This document shows positions 35,279 through 44,445 of a stretch of 64,000 nucleotides of DNA, piece after piece. The first letter of the stretch is position 1. Every line of letters starts with the position of its first letter. The notes beneath the pieces were generated by a model that saw only the letters and a program-made list of their open reading frames with translations, made no database searches and had not been told where the DNA came from. The stretch is from Blautia sp. MSJ-19 (GTDB lineage: Bacteria; Bacillota; Clostridia; Lachnospirales; Lachnospiraceae): the NCBI RefSeq assembly GCF_018918125.1, contig NZ_JAHLQA010000027.1:1-64000 (forward strand), in the 5' to 3' direction. A program made the translations under genes and the position numbers.

Positions 35279-35331
35279 AGTATAACATACCTTTTTCAGA
35301 ATGGCAAACAGATATTCGGAAAATATGTTCG
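35279..35331 (-). promoter_or_regulatory. lexA promoter with an SOS-box-like dyad
   Basis: On the - strand TTGCCA (35307-35302), 17-base spacer, TATACT (35284-35279). GGAAAATATGTTCG (35318-35331) matches 12 of 14 bases of the Gram-positive LexA box CGAAC-N4-GTTCG and lies directly upstream of the -35 box, between lexA and the divergent promoter. Confidence 0.65.
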
Positions 35332-35355
35332 TAACAAATTGTTTTTTCCTTTTTC

Positions 35356-35384
35356 TTGTCATCCGGACCATAAAATGATACAAT
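35356..35384 (+). promoter_or_regulatory. Promoter of the HlyD-like/yggS/sepF operon
   Basis: TTGTCA (35356-35361), 17-base spacer, TACAAT (35379-35384). It is about 55 bases before the TTG start and 25 bases from the SOS-box-like site. Confidence 0.65.
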
Positions 35385-35438
35385 AGCGGTATTGTATTTT
35401 AGTGGTATAAATAAGAGTTTGATAAAGGAGGCATCCTT

Positions 35439-36851
35439 TTGCCTGATAAATATAATAAAAGAAAATATCGCGAAGAACATCCCGGATTTCTTGCAAAAAT
35501 TAAAAATATTTTCAGTTTGAACATCGGAACCATGTTGTTTGGTGCTTTGTTTATTTATATGGCATTCAGCGTTATTCTGTATCTGACTTCTTCAAACATT
35601 GAATCCTATCTGGTGATCGCCGGTCCCCTTTCCCGCAATGAAACCTATACCGGTCTTGCCATCCGCGAGGAATCCGTCCACAAGGCAGAAAGCAGTGGCT
35701 ATATCAGTTATTACACCCGTGAAGGTACCAAAATCAATGCCAACGGTGTTGTATATGGCATCAGCAGCTCCAAATCGACCAGTGGCTCCTCAGATCTGAG
35801 TTCTGAAGAGCTATCCGCGATTCGAAGCCAGATGTTAAGTTTTTCAAGAGGATTTAATTCCAGCAAATTCAATAATACTTATAGTTTCAAATACAATCTG
35901 GAAGGTAGTATCCTTCAGTATTCCGGTGTAACGGAAGATGGATCCAGTGTAGTTTCTTACGGTGGTCAGACACTCAGCAAAGCAGAACAGGACGGCATTG
36001 TACTTTATTCCACAGATGGATATGAAAACAAAACTGTTGATTCCCTGACATCTGCAGATTTCGAGCAGAATTCCTATCATGAAACAGACCTTAAGACACA
36101 GGCATCGGTTTCTGCCGGTGATAATCTTTACACTCTGATCACAGATGAACGGTGGAGCCTTATCATTCCTCTGAGTGAAAAACAGGCAGTAAAACTTGCT
36201 GACAGAAGCAGTGTCCGTGTTAAATTTCTCAAAGATGATATGACACAGACAGGAGATTTCAGCATTGTGGAGATTGACGGCTCCAAATACGGAAAAATCG
36301 ACTTCAATAAGGGAGTTATCCGATATGCGTCAGATCGTTTCCTTGAGATCGAACTTGTAACCAATACCGTAACTGGCCTTAAAATTCCTCTTTCCTCTAT
36401 CGTTACCAAGGAATTCTATCTGATTCCTTCTAAATATGCGACAACCAGGGAGGATACCCAGGAAATTGGTTTTATGGTAGAAGACAAGAATAAATCCTCT
36501 CAGACATTTGTTTCCCCTTCTATCTATGACCAGGTAACGGATAGCAGTGCAGCTGACCAGACTGATGATAAAGAACAGGCATCTATCTATTATGTAGATA
36601 AAAAGTCTTTCAAAGAAGGTGATGTGATCATCAGCCCAAAAGATCAGAGCAGATACGTCATCAGTGACATTGGTGTTCTGGAGGGTGTCTACTGTATCAA
36701 TCAGGGATATGCTGTATTTCGCAGGATTGAAATCCTGGACCAGAACGAAGAATATGCTATTATAGGAAAAGATACTACCTACGGTCTTTCCAGATATGAT
36801 CATATCGTACGCAATGCTGACAAAGTAAACGAAGAAGAAATTTTATACTAA
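35439..36851 (+). CDS. HlyD-like membrane-anchored protein
   Basis: A 470-residue protein with a basic N-terminus, one membrane helix (about 28-48, TMLFGALFIYMAFSVILYLTSS) and a long outside part. PLSRNETYTGLAIREESV and GYISYYTREGTKI recall the barrel/lipoyl part of HlyD-type adaptors. No ABC or efflux partner adjoins it. Its fixed place ahead of yggS and sepF in Lachnospiraceae hints at a cell-envelope or division role (inference). TTG 35439 is the start, since AAGGAGG lies 7 bases upstream and no ATG fits. Confidence 0.8.
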   Translation: MPDKYNKRKYREEHPGFLAKIKNIFSLNIGTMLFGALFIYMAFSVILYLTSSNIESYLVIAGPLSRNETYTGLAIREESVHKAESSGYISYYTREGTKINANGVVYGISSSKSTSGSSDLSSEELSAIRSQMLSFSRGFNSSKFNNTYSFKYNLEGSILQYSGVTEDGSSVVSYGGQTLSKAEQDGIVLYSTDGYENKTVDSLTSADFEQNSYHETDLKTQASVSAGDNLYTLITDERWSLIIPLSEKQAVKLADRSSVRVKFLKDDMTQTGDFSIVEIDGSKYGKIDFNKGVIRYASDRFLEIELVTNTVTGLKIPLSSIVTKEFYLIPSKYATTREDTQEIGFMVEDKNKSSQTFVSPSIYDQVTDSSAADQTDDKEQASIYYVDKKSFKEGDVIISPKDQSRYVISDIGVLEGVYCINQGYAVFRRIEILDQNEEYAIIGKDTTYGLSRYDHIVRNADKVNEEEILY

Positions 36852-36871
36852 TCACAGGAGGCTTATAAATC

Positions 36872-37564
36872 ATGGTTGCAGAAAATCTTGAACAGGTAAG
36901 AAAAAATATTAAAGAATCATGCAGAAAAGTAAACCGCGATCCAGCGGAAGTTACCCTTATCTCTGTAAGCAAGACTAAGCCTGTATCTATGCTCCAGGAA
37001 GCATATGATGCCGGTTCCAGAGATTTTGGTGAAAACAAAGTACAGGAGATCATGGACAAATATCCACAGCTTCCATCCGATATCCGCTGGCATATGATCG
37101 GACATCTGCAGCGCAATAAAGTAAAATATATTGTCGATAAAGTTGCTCTGATCCACTCTGTAGATTCTCTCAGACTCGCAGAAACAATTGAGCAGGAAGC
37201 CGCAAAACACCAGGTGACTGTTTCGGTTCTGATTGAGGTAAATGTTGCACAGGAAGAGAGTAAGTTTGGTCTGAAAACCGAAGAAGTTCTTTCTCTTGTG
37301 GAATCTGTTGCTGCATTTCCGCATATACATATAGAAGGATTGATGACCATCGCTCCATATGTAGAAGATCCCGAAGAAAATCGTGCCATTTTCCGCCAAT
37401 TAAAGAAATTAAGTGTTGACATTGCGGCCAAAAACATTAATAATGTTAGTATGAGCGTCTTGAGTATGGGAATGACCGGCGATTATCAGGTTGCTGTTCA
37501 GGAGGGCGCTACAATGGTGCGTGTTGGCACAGGTATCTTTGGCGAAAGGAATTATGCACGCTGA
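36872..37564 (+). CDS. YggS/PLPBP family pyridoxal phosphate-binding protein
   Basis: A 230-residue TIM-barrel PLP protein. The PLP lysine is in LISVSKTKPV near residue 35. Typical motifs are DFGENKVQEI, HMIGHLQRNKVK and LSMGMTGDY near the C-terminus. It keeps PLP and amino/keto-acid pools balanced and has no known catalysis. AGGAGG precedes the start. Its position just before sepF is conserved in Firmicutes. Confidence 0.96.
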   Translation: MVAENLEQVRKNIKESCRKVNRDPAEVTLISVSKTKPVSMLQEAYDAGSRDFGENKVQEIMDKYPQLPSDIRWHMIGHLQRNKVKYIVDKVALIHSVDSLRLAETIEQEAAKHQVTVSVLIEVNVAQEESKFGLKTEEVLSLVESVAAFPHIHIEGLMTIAPYVEDPEENRAIFRQLKKLSVDIAAKNINNVSMSVLSMGMTGDYQVAVQEGATMVRVGTGIFGERNYAR

Positions 37565-37595
37565 CCCCACCGGACAAATAAGATTGGAGAATAAA

Positions 37596-38234
37596 ATGAG
37601 TGTTTTGAATAAACTTCTTGATGCAGTAAAACTGAATGATGATTACGATGAGGACGATTATTTAGATGACGATCTTCTGGACGAGGACGACGATGATTTC
37701 CTCGATGACGAGCAGGAGGACAAGCCTGTAAAGAAATTCTTCCAGAAATTCGGCAAGAAAAACAATGACGATGAAGAATTTGATGATTTTGATGAAGAAG
37801 AGGAGCCGGAACTTAATCTTTCAAAGCAGACACCAAAATCTGTTTCCACTCCTAAGGTAACCGTAAAACAGGAAAAACCTGTTCGCAATACTTCTTCCAA
37901 AATCACTCCTATGAGAAGTAGCAGAAAGGGAGGCCAGACAGCAAACATGGAAGTATGTGTAATCAGACCGACATCTATGGAGGATACCCGTGACATCGCA
38001 GATACTCTGGTACACAATTCCACGGTCATTCTCAACCTTGAAGGAATTGATATGGAACTGGCACAGAGAATCATTGATTTTACCTCTGGTGCATGTTATT
38101 CCCTGAATGGAAGCCTTCAGAAGGTATCCAGTTATATTTTTATTCTTGGACCTTCTAATGTAGATATTACTGGTGATTTACAGAGTATCCTTGGCGGACA
38201 CAGCAACATTCCTTCTGTCAGAGCAGGATATTAA
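37596..38234 (+). CDS. sepF: Cell division protein SepF
   Basis: A 212-residue SepF. It has an N-terminal helix (MSVLNKLLDAVKL), then a long acidic linker (about 14-75, runs of Asp/Glu such as DEDDDDFLDD), then the conserved SepF core (about 125-205: VCVIRPTSMEDTRDIADTLVHNSTVILNLEG, DFTSGACYSLNGSLQKVS). It anchors FtsZ to the membrane and can replace FtsA. The linker makes it longer than the about 150-residue Bacillus form. ATG 37596 follows GGAGA; a longer frame inside yggS is rejected. Confidence 0.95.
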   Translation: MSVLNKLLDAVKLNDDYDEDDYLDDDLLDEDDDDFLDDEQEDKPVKKFFQKFGKKNNDDEEFDDFDEEEEPELNLSKQTPKSVSTPKVTVKQEKPVRNTSSKITPMRSSRKGGQTANMEVCVIRPTSMEDTRDIADTLVHNSTVILNLEGIDMELAQRIIDFTSGACYSLNGSLQKVSSYIFILGPSNVDITGDLQSILGGHSNIPSVRAGY

Positions 38235-38239
38235 TCACA

Positions 38240-38992
38240 ATGGAAAAAGACGAATTCTTTATTAAGAGAATCCGGGAGCTGGCAAATCTCTCTTACCAGA
38301 GAGATATTGTCACTTTTTCGGATTTTCTTAATTTAAACGAACAAAATATCATAAAAGACCGCAAGAATCAAATGCCAGGCGTAATTATGGAATACTTTGG
38401 CGGTTATGAACAAGCAGAGCGTCAGATGGTGGCATTTCATCCTGATGCTCTTTTCTTTCCCTGGGAATATCCAATCCGATGTCTGAAGATTGAGCCACTT
38501 GCAGCTAAATTCTCAGAAAATCTGACACACCGCGATTTCCTTGGTGCAGTACTAAATCTTGGACTTGACCGGTCAGTCATTGGCGACATCCTGATACAGA
38601 ATCATACCGCATGGATGTTTTGTCATGAAAAAATCGCACCTTTCATTATAGAAAACCTGACCCGTGTCAGACACACCACTGTGAAAGTTTCTGTGGTTGA
38701 CAATCCTGAGCTGTATCCACAGCCGGAATTTCAGATCATTACCGGAACCTGTGCCTCCGTACGTTTAGATGCACTGATTGGACTTGCTTTCCAGGCTTCC
38801 CGGAGCAGTATGGTTTCTTATATTGAAGGCAGTCAGGTTTTTGTCAACGGAAAACTGATCACTTCCAATGGTTATGAACCCAAAGAAGGAGATATTATCT
38901 CTGTACGCGGAAAAGGTCGTTTTCGTTATGAAGGCGTTTCCAGGCAGACAAAAAAAGGACGTAGCAGCGTAAAATTGTTACGTTACCAGTAA
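38240..38992 (+). CDS. ylmH: YlmH-type S4-domain RNA-binding protein
   Basis: A 250-residue protein with an N-terminal region typical of YlmH (YFGGYEQAERQMVAFHPD) and a C-terminal S4 domain (about 175-245: LDALIGLAFQASRSSMVSYIEGSQVFVNGKLI). YlmH is known from the dcw/sepF region; recent work links it to rescue of stalled ribosomes. It begins 5 bases after sepF and shares its operon. Confidence 0.93.
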   Translation: MEKDEFFIKRIRELANLSYQRDIVTFSDFLNLNEQNIIKDRKNQMPGVIMEYFGGYEQAERQMVAFHPDALFFPWEYPIRCLKIEPLAAKFSENLTHRDFLGAVLNLGLDRSVIGDILIQNHTAWMFCHEKIAPFIIENLTRVRHTTVKVSVVDNPELYPQPEFQIITGTCASVRLDALIGLAFQASRSSMVSYIEGSQVFVNGKLITSNGYEPKEGDIISVRGKGRFRYEGVSRQTKKGRSSVKLLRYQ

Positions 38993-39006
38993 AGAGGAGG
39001 ATAATT

Positions 39007-40098
39007 ATGGATACAAACGTATTACAGGTAAAACGAGACGGAGATTTTTATTACCCTATTTATTTTAAAAATGATTTTGAGGGCCTGGCAGATGCCATTC
39101 GTGCAGAGGGACTGAATGGGCGAAATCTCTGCATTGTCTCGGATACAACAGTCGCACCTCTTTATGCAGAACAATTAAAAAGCGTTCTTCTTACGGTTTC
39201 TCCATCTGTTTCTCTCTTTGTATTTGAAGCAGGAGAATCCAGCAAAAATCTGAATACAGTCCAGCAACTCTATAAAGCTCTTATTGAAAATAAGCACGAC
39301 CGCAAAAGTCTGATCGTTGCCCTTGGCGGTGGTGTAGTTGGAGATCTGGCTGGATTTGGAGCAGCCACTTACCTTCGTGGAATTGATTTTATTCAGGTAC
39401 CAACTACCTTGCTTTCTCAGGTAGACAGCAGTGTGGGCGGTAAAACCGGTGTTGATTTTGATCAGTACAAAAACATGGTCGGTGCTTTTCACCAGCCACG
39501 TCTTGTTTATATGAATCTTAATACTCTCCGTACCCTTCCTGCCGAACAGTTTGCCTGTGGTATGGGCGAAGTTTTAAAAACAGGTTTGATCTGTGATAGC
39601 GCTTTCTACAATTTCGTATGTGAGAACCAGCAGAAAATTCAGGAGTTGGATATAAGTCTCCTCAGTTCCATGATCCGTCGCTGCTGTGAGATCAAAGCTG
39701 GTGTGGTAGAACGTGACCCCAAAGAACAGGGAGAACGTGCACTTCTGAATCTTGGGCATACCATCGGACACGCTATAGAAAAATTAAAAAATTTCCAACT
39801 TCTTCACGGACAGTGTGTGGCAATCGGTCTCATCGCTGCTGCCAAGATTTCTCAGAAACGTAATCTCCTCACAGAAGAAGAGTATCAGCAGATCGTACAT
39901 GGCTGTAGTATCTACCACCTCCCTGTATATGTAACAGATCTGGCTGCTGAAGATGTTCTGGACGCCACAAAAAAGGATAAAAAGATGGAACAGGGCCAGA
40001 TTAAATTTGTCCTCATGAAAGGAATCGGCACCAGTTTTGTGGACCGTACCGTATCTGACGACGAGCTTCTGTATGGCATTCAGGAGATTCTTCGATGA
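39007..40098 (+). CDS. aroB: 3-dehydroquinate synthase
   Basis: A 363-residue protein of normal AroB length with NAD-binding GGGVVGDLAGFGAATYLRG, FIQVPTTLLSQVDSSVGGKTG and zinc-binding HTIGHAIE and LHGQCVAIG. It makes 3-dehydroquinate from DAHP, step two of the shikimate pathway. AGAGGAGG precedes it. Its stop overlaps lspA by four bases. No other aro gene is in the window. Confidence 0.97.
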   Translation: MDTNVLQVKRDGDFYYPIYFKNDFEGLADAIRAEGLNGRNLCIVSDTTVAPLYAEQLKSVLLTVSPSVSLFVFEAGESSKNLNTVQQLYKALIENKHDRKSLIVALGGGVVGDLAGFGAATYLRGIDFIQVPTTLLSQVDSSVGGKTGVDFDQYKNMVGAFHQPRLVYMNLNTLRTLPAEQFACGMGEVLKTGLICDSAFYNFVCENQQKIQELDISLLSSMIRRCCEIKAGVVERDPKEQGERALLNLGHTIGHAIEKLKNFQLLHGQCVAIGLIAAAKISQKRNLLTEEEYQQIVHGCSIYHLPVYVTDLAAEDVLDATKKDKKMEQGQIKFVLMKGIGTSFVDRTVSDDELLYGIQEILR

Positions 40099-40616
40099 AA
40101 AAACGAGGTACTATAACTTCAGTTTCTGCAGGGCTTTTATGGAGTGCCGGCATTCTTGTTCTCGTGTTTGCCGATCAACTTACTAAATATCTTGCTATTA
40201 CCAGACTTAAAGGTACTTCCGGAATTCCTCTTATTCCCGGGATTCTTGAACTCCAATACCTTGAGAACAGAGGTATGGCTTTTGGCATGTTACAGGGACG
40301 TCAGATCCTTTTTATTGGACTCTGTACACTTTTCCTTATATTTCTTTTCTGGTTCTTTTTTAAAGTACCTAAAACCGCATTTTATTGCCCTCTGATACTG
40401 ATTGGCGCCATACTCGCAGGTGGCGCTGCCGGAAACTTTATTGACCGGATATTCCGCGGCTATGTTGTTGACTTTATTTATATCGCTCTTATTGATTTTC
40501 CGGTTTTTAATCTGGCTGATATTTACGTTGTATGTGGCGGTATTGTGTTGGTTTTTCTGGTTCTTTTCCGTTACAGAGACGAAGATTTTGATTTCATTAA
40601 AGTAAATAAAGGATAA
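40095..40616 (+). CDS. lspA: Lipoprotein signal peptidase
   Basis: A 173-residue membrane protein with four helices. The two catalytic Asp are in GNFIDRIFRGYVVDFIYI and FNLADIYV; LENRGMAFGML is the NxGxAFG motif. It cleaves prolipoprotein signal peptides after lipidation. It overlaps aroB (ATGA) and is followed by rluD after 3 bases, the usual lspA-rluD pairing. Confidence 0.97.
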   Translation: MKKRGTITSVSAGLLWSAGILVLVFADQLTKYLAITRLKGTSGIPLIPGILELQYLENRGMAFGMLQGRQILFIGLCTLFLIFLFWFFFKVPKTAFYCPLILIGAILAGGAAGNFIDRIFRGYVVDFIYIALIDFPVFNLADIYVVCGGIVLVFLVLFRYRDEDFDFIKVNKG

Positions 40617-40619
40617 TTT

Positions 40620-41534
40620 ATGGATATTTTAGAATTTCATGTAGACCATTCCGTCAACAGCACACGAATAGACCGTTATCTTGCAGACTGCTGTCCGGAT
40701 TTCTCACGTTCTTACCTGCAGAAGCTTCTCAAAGAAGGGGCAGTTTCTGTCAATGACAAAACAATCAAAGCCAACTATAAGGTTCAGCCTGACGACCGTA
40801 TTCTTCTGACTGTACCAGATCCACAGGTTCTGGATATCCAACCGGAAAATATTCCACTTGATATCCTGTATGAGGATCAGTGGCTGCTTGTAGTAAACAA
40901 ACCCAAAGATATGGTTGTACATCCAAGTGCCGGGCATCTGGAGGGAACTCTCGTCAATGCGATCATGGCACATTGCGGAGAAAATCTTTCCGGAATCAAC
41001 GGTGTTCTGCGTCCCGGTATCGTGCACCGTATCGACAAAGACACAACCGGAGCTTTATTGATCTGCAAAGATGATGCCGTACACCGTGATCTTGCTGAAC
41101 AGCTGAAAGAACACAGTATTAAACGGCGTTACAGAGCGATCGTACAGGGAAACATTAAAGAAGATGAGGGAACAGTAGATGCCCCGATCGGCCGTCATCC
41201 AGTTGATCGCAAAAAAATGGCGATCAATCACAAAAATGGCAAAAATGCAGTTACACATTACAAGGTCCTGGAACGTTTCGGACAAACTACTTACATTGAG
41301 TGCCGCCTGGAAACAGGTCGCACACATCAGATCCGTGTCCATATGGCAAGTCTGGGGCATCCTCTTCTTGGTGATGCTGTATACGGTTCTTCCAAGAATC
41401 CATATCACCTCCAGGGACAGGTGCTTCATGCAATGATTCTTGGATTTGTGCATCCGATCACAGGCGAATATTTGGAATTTGAAGCTCCAATTCCAGAATA
41501 TTTTTCAAAACTTTTGGATAAATTGCGGAAATAG
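40620..41534 (+). CDS. rluD: RluA-family pseudouridine synthase (RluD-like)
   Basis: A 304-residue enzyme with an S4 domain (about 15-75: RIDRYLADCCPDFSRSYLQKLL) and a pseudouridine synthase domain. Catalytic Asp is in HRIDKDTTGALL, and RTHQIRVHMASLGHPLLGD is the late family motif. It modifies 23S rRNA; exact sites cannot be told from sequence. Confidence 0.95.
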   Translation: MDILEFHVDHSVNSTRIDRYLADCCPDFSRSYLQKLLKEGAVSVNDKTIKANYKVQPDDRILLTVPDPQVLDIQPENIPLDILYEDQWLLVVNKPKDMVVHPSAGHLEGTLVNAIMAHCGENLSGINGVLRPGIVHRIDKDTTGALLICKDDAVHRDLAEQLKEHSIKRRYRAIVQGNIKEDEGTVDAPIGRHPVDRKKMAINHKNGKNAVTHYKVLERFGQTTYIECRLETGRTHQIRVHMASLGHPLLGDAVYGSSKNPYHLQGQVLHAMILGFVHPITGEYLEFEAPIPEYFSKLLDKLRK

Positions 41535-41563
41535 TTGGATTTTTTTCCAAAATATTGTATAAT
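41535..41563 (+). promoter_or_regulatory. Promoter of the cytidylate-kinase-like gene
   Basis: TTGGAT (41535-41540), 17-base spacer, TATAAT (41558-41563), right after the rluD stop. Confidence 0.75.
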
Positions 41564-41597
41564 AGTGACATGATTTTTGCAGAAGGGAGTGTATCTT

Positions 41598-42233
41598 ATG
41601 AACAGTACAAGCTCAATTATTACAATCGGACGTGAATACGGCAGTGGCGGTCGCCAGATTGGTCAGGAAGTTGCCAAATATTTCGGTATTAAATGTTATG
41701 ATAAAGAACTTCTGGAACACGCTGCCAATGACAGTGGTATCTGCAAAGAGCTGTTTGAACATCATGATGAAAAGCCAACCAACAGTTTTCTGTATTCTCT
41801 TGTAATGGATACATATTCTTTTGGATATTCCTCATCCGGATTCTCAGATATGCCTATGAACCACAAAATCTTTCTGGCACAGTTTGATGCAATCAAAAAA
41901 CTGGCAGGAGAGGGTCCATGTGTTATGGTTGGTCGCTGTGCGGATTACGCACTGGCTGACTGGAATGACTGCTTCAGCATTTTTGTACATGCAGACCTTG
42001 ACTGGAGGATCAACCGCATTTCTTCCAAACATGGCAAGACTCCAAAAGAAGCCAAAGACATGATCACAAAAACAGATAAAAGTCGTGCAAGCTACTATAA
42101 TTATTACACAAACAAAAAATGGGGGGCTGCAAAGAGCTATAATCTCTGCGTCGACAGCAGCAAACTCGGAATCGATCATGCAATAGAGATGGTCATTGAT
42201 TCCATCAAAATTTTTGACAGTATCAAAAAATAA
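41598..42233 (+). CDS. Cytidylate kinase-like family protein
   Basis: A 211-residue P-loop protein. ITIGREYGSGGRQIGQEVAKYF is the modified P-loop of the cytidylate kinase-like (AAA_26) family. MVGRCADYAL and the lid-like RINRISSKHGKTPKEAKDMI follow. These stand-alone proteins differ from true Cmk, and their substrate is not established. ATG 41598 is used (GAAGGGAG upstream). It is monocistronic, between its own promoter and a long hairpin terminator. Confidence 0.9.
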   Translation: MNSTSSIITIGREYGSGGRQIGQEVAKYFGIKCYDKELLEHAANDSGICKELFEHHDEKPTNSFLYSLVMDTYSFGYSSSGFSDMPMNHKIFLAQFDAIKKLAGEGPCVMVGRCADYALADWNDCFSIFVHADLDWRINRISSKHGKTPKEAKDMITKTDKSRASYYNYYTNKKWGAAKSYNLCVDSSKLGIDHAIEMVIDSIKIFDSIKK

Positions 42234-42260
42234 TATGACCTGTACTATGGCCTGAGAGTC

Positions 42261-42330
42261 AAAAAGCCCTGACAGGAACCGATATGCCCTGAGACCTGAT
42301 GTGTGTATCCTTCCTGGAACAGGGCTTTTC
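42261..42330 (+). terminator. Terminator with long loop after the kinase-like gene
   Basis: AAAAGCCCTG (42262-42271) pairs with CAGGGCTTTT (42320-42329), extended inward by CAGGAA/TTCCTG. The loop is about 35 bases. Confidence 0.7.
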
Positions 42331-42345
42331 TTATGGCTCCCGACA

Positions 42346-42354
42346 TGCTATAAT
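42346..42354 (+). promoter_or_regulatory. Extended -10 promoter of dtd
   Basis: TG-C-TATAAT is an extended -10 box. No good -35 box is seen at the right distance. Confidence 0.5.
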
Positions 42355-42398
42355 ACAGTTTATATTTTAATACAAAAAATTCTGGAGGATACAGCCAT

Positions 42399-42845
42399 AT
42401 GCGACTCGTAATACAGCGTGTACTTCAGGCTGAAGTGCAGGTAGATGGAAATTCAGTCGGTAAAATCAACAAAGGACTTCTGGTCCTGATTGGGGCCGGC
42501 AGAGAGGATTCCAGAGAAACAGCAGATAAATATCTCAAAAAACTTCTGGGACTGCGCATTTTTGAAGATGCCGATGGAAAGACCAATCTGTCATTAAAAG
42601 ATGTCAATGGAGAACTTCTTATGGTTTCTCAGTTCACTTTATATGCAAATTGTAAAAAAGGCAACCGTCCAAGCTTCATTGAAGCCGGAGAGCCGAAGAT
42701 GGCAGAGGAGCTGTACGAATACATGATCTCAGAAGCCCAAAAATCAGTTCCCGTCGTGGAACATGGCATTTTCGGTGCCGATATGAAGGTTTCCCTAATC
42801 AACGATGGACCATTTACCATTATATTGGATGAAAAGATCCTGTAA
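42399..42845 (+). CDS. dtd: D-aminoacyl-tRNA deacylase
   Basis: A 148-residue protein of normal Dtd length. MRLVIQRV start, the [19 protein letters not shown] motif near 72-90 (SQFTL) and the late [10 protein letters not shown] (cross-subunit Gly-Pro in NxGPxT) are intact. It removes D-amino acids from mischarged tRNA. It is often beside relA, which is not the case here. Confidence 0.97.
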   Translation: MRLVIQRVLQAEVQVDGNSVGKINKGLLVLIGAGREDSRETADKYLKKLLGLRIFEDADGKTNLSLKDVNGELLMVSQFTLYANCKKGNRPSFIEAGEPKMAEELYEYMISEAQKSVPVVEHGIFGADMKVSLINDGPFTIILDEKIL

Positions 42846-42877
42846 GCAACACTCAAAAGAAAGAAGAATCATGAAAC

Positions 42878-43108
42878 ATGCGTCAGGAAAAGTTTAAAAT
42901 GGAACGCCAGGGACTGATCAAAATCGGTGATGAAATTGAAATCTCCGAATTTCAGTCTTATATGAATTACAGTTATATCATTGAACCAGCCGTTGCCATG
43001 TCCGGTTGTTATAAAAACTCAGAACGTATTAAATCTACACATGGCATCATACGAAACATTGAACACACACCACGGGGATTTATTGTAACAGCTGAATTCG
43101 AGGAATAA
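42878..43108 (+). CDS. Small conserved protein, 76 aa, unknown function
   Basis: A small soluble, beta-rich protein (GLIKIGDEIEISEFQSYMNYSYIIEPA, ERIKSTHGIIRNIEHTPRGFIVTAEFEE). I recognise it only as a recurring hypothetical of Lachnospiraceae. The true start may be ATG 42878 or the in-frame ATG 42899; neither has a strong ribosome binding site. It follows dtd by 32 bases. Confidence 0.65.
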   Translation: MRQEKFKMERQGLIKIGDEIEISEFQSYMNYSYIIEPAVAMSGCYKNSERIKSTHGIIRNIEHTPRGFIVTAEFEE

Positions 43109-43301
43109 CAATAATAATGCAAATCCCCAAACCGTTAAATGCCAGCCACATGACAGGAAAAATTCCTGAAGTGTGGTTGTTATGACTGATCTATATCTAT
43201 ACGACAAACCCGAGTTTTTCATATAGATGGACATAGCTCTTTCCCCAGAGGCTGTATTTTTGCCTTTTTGGAGGCTTGACCCGGATTTTAAGGAGTTACT
43301 T

Positions 43302-44360
43302 ATGAATGACAAAAAAACAACTTATCGCGAACATACAGACATGGAAAATACTCTGAAACTACGTCAGGTTCTTGCAACGCTGCCTCCTTTTTGCAGAGAT
43401 TATTTCCGCGCGATCGATACGACCACAACTGCCAAGACAAGAATTTCATATGCCTATGATATCCGAATCTTTTTTCAATTTCTTCTGGATGAAAATCCGG
43501 CATTCAAAGATCATTCCATGACAGACTTCACTGTGGATGTCCTGGACCAGATCAAAGCCGTGGATCTTGAAGAATATCAGGAATATCTCAAACTATACCA
43601 GTCCGGTGACAAAACAGAAACCAACGGCGAACGTGGTCTGAAACGAAAAATCTCCGCTCTAAGAAGCTTTTATGCCTATTTTTACAAAAGGGAAATGATC
43701 CAGACCAATCCAACGGTCCTGATTGATGTACCCAAAATCCACGAAAAAAGTATTATCCGTCTGGATACCGATGAGGTTGCCATGTTGCTTGACTATATCG
43801 AACATTGCGGCGATACGCTGACCGGTCAGAAACGGGTGTTCTACGAAAAAACCAAAGAACGAGATCTGGCGATTGTTACTTTGCTCCTTGGTACCGGAAT
43901 CCGTGTTTCAGAATGTGTCGGACTGGATATCGAAGATGTCGATTTCAAAAACAACGGTATCAAAGTTACCCGAAAAGGCGGCAATGAAATGGTTGTTTAT
44001 TTTGGGCCGGAAGTAGAAAAGGCTCTCCGTCGTTATCTGGAGGTCCGCGATGGAATCACACCTCTCGCCGGTCACGAGCATGCTCTCTTCTATTCTGCTC
44101 AAAGAAAACGAATGGGTGTTCAGGCTGTCGAAAATATGGTCAAAAAATATTCCCGGCAGATTACCACTACCAAAAAAATTACGCCTCATAAACTGCGTAG
44201 TACTTATGGTACTGCACTGTACCAGGAAACGGGCGATATTTACCTTGTAGCAGACGTTCTGGGGCACAAGGATGTCAATACTACCAAGAAGCATTATGCG
44301 GCTTTAGACGACGCGAGACGGCGTCAGGCAGCAACTGCTGTAAAACTACGTGAAGATTAA
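43302..44360 (+). CDS. XerC/D-like tyrosine recombinase
   Basis: A 352-residue integrase-family protein. The SAM-like core-binding domain covers about 20-150. The catalytic domain has Arg in GTGIRVSECVGL, His and Arg in TPHKLRSTYGT, His in LGHKDVNTT and the nucleophile Tyr in KKHYAAL. It is longer than XerC/XerD (about 300). It lies among housekeeping genes with no excisionase, att duplication or cargo, so a chromosomal role such as dimer resolution is more likely than phage integration. ATG 43302 follows AAGGAG. Inverted repeats lie upstream at 43146-43176 and 43188-43226. Confidence 0.88.
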   Translation: MNDKKTTYREHTDMENTLKLRQVLATLPPFCRDYFRAIDTTTTAKTRISYAYDIRIFFQFLLDENPAFKDHSMTDFTVDVLDQIKAVDLEEYQEYLKLYQSGDKTETNGERGLKRKISALRSFYAYFYKREMIQTNPTVLIDVPKIHEKSIIRLDTDEVAMLLDYIEHCGDTLTGQKRVFYEKTKERDLAIVTLLLGTGIRVSECVGLDIEDVDFKNNGIKVTRKGGNEMVVYFGPEVEKALRRYLEVRDGITPLAGHEHALFYSAQRKRMGVQAVENMVKKYSRQITTTKKITPHKLRSTYGTALYQETGDIYLVADVLGHKDVNTTKKHYAALDDARRRQAATAVKLRED

Positions 44361-44364
44361 CAAA

Positions 44365-44421
44365 AAACACAGACACAATGTTTCCCATGAATTTCACAGG
44401 ATATACATTGTGTCTGTGTTT
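44365..44421. terminator. Bidirectional terminator between the recombinase and mgtE
   Basis: AAACACAGACACAATG (44365-44380) and CATTGTGTCTGTGTTT (44406-44421) are perfectly complementary over 16 bases. The two genes converge here. Confidence 0.85.
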
Positions 44422-44445
44422 CTATATAATAATATTTTATATTTG

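Noticed and set aside
35237-35383. Longer LexA N-terminus
   Set aside because: It crosses the lexA promoter; the standard start with AGGAGG is at 35236.
43302-44360. Prophage or integrative element next to the tyrosine recombinase
   Set aside because: Flanks are core genes on both sides, with no att repeats, excisionase or cargo.
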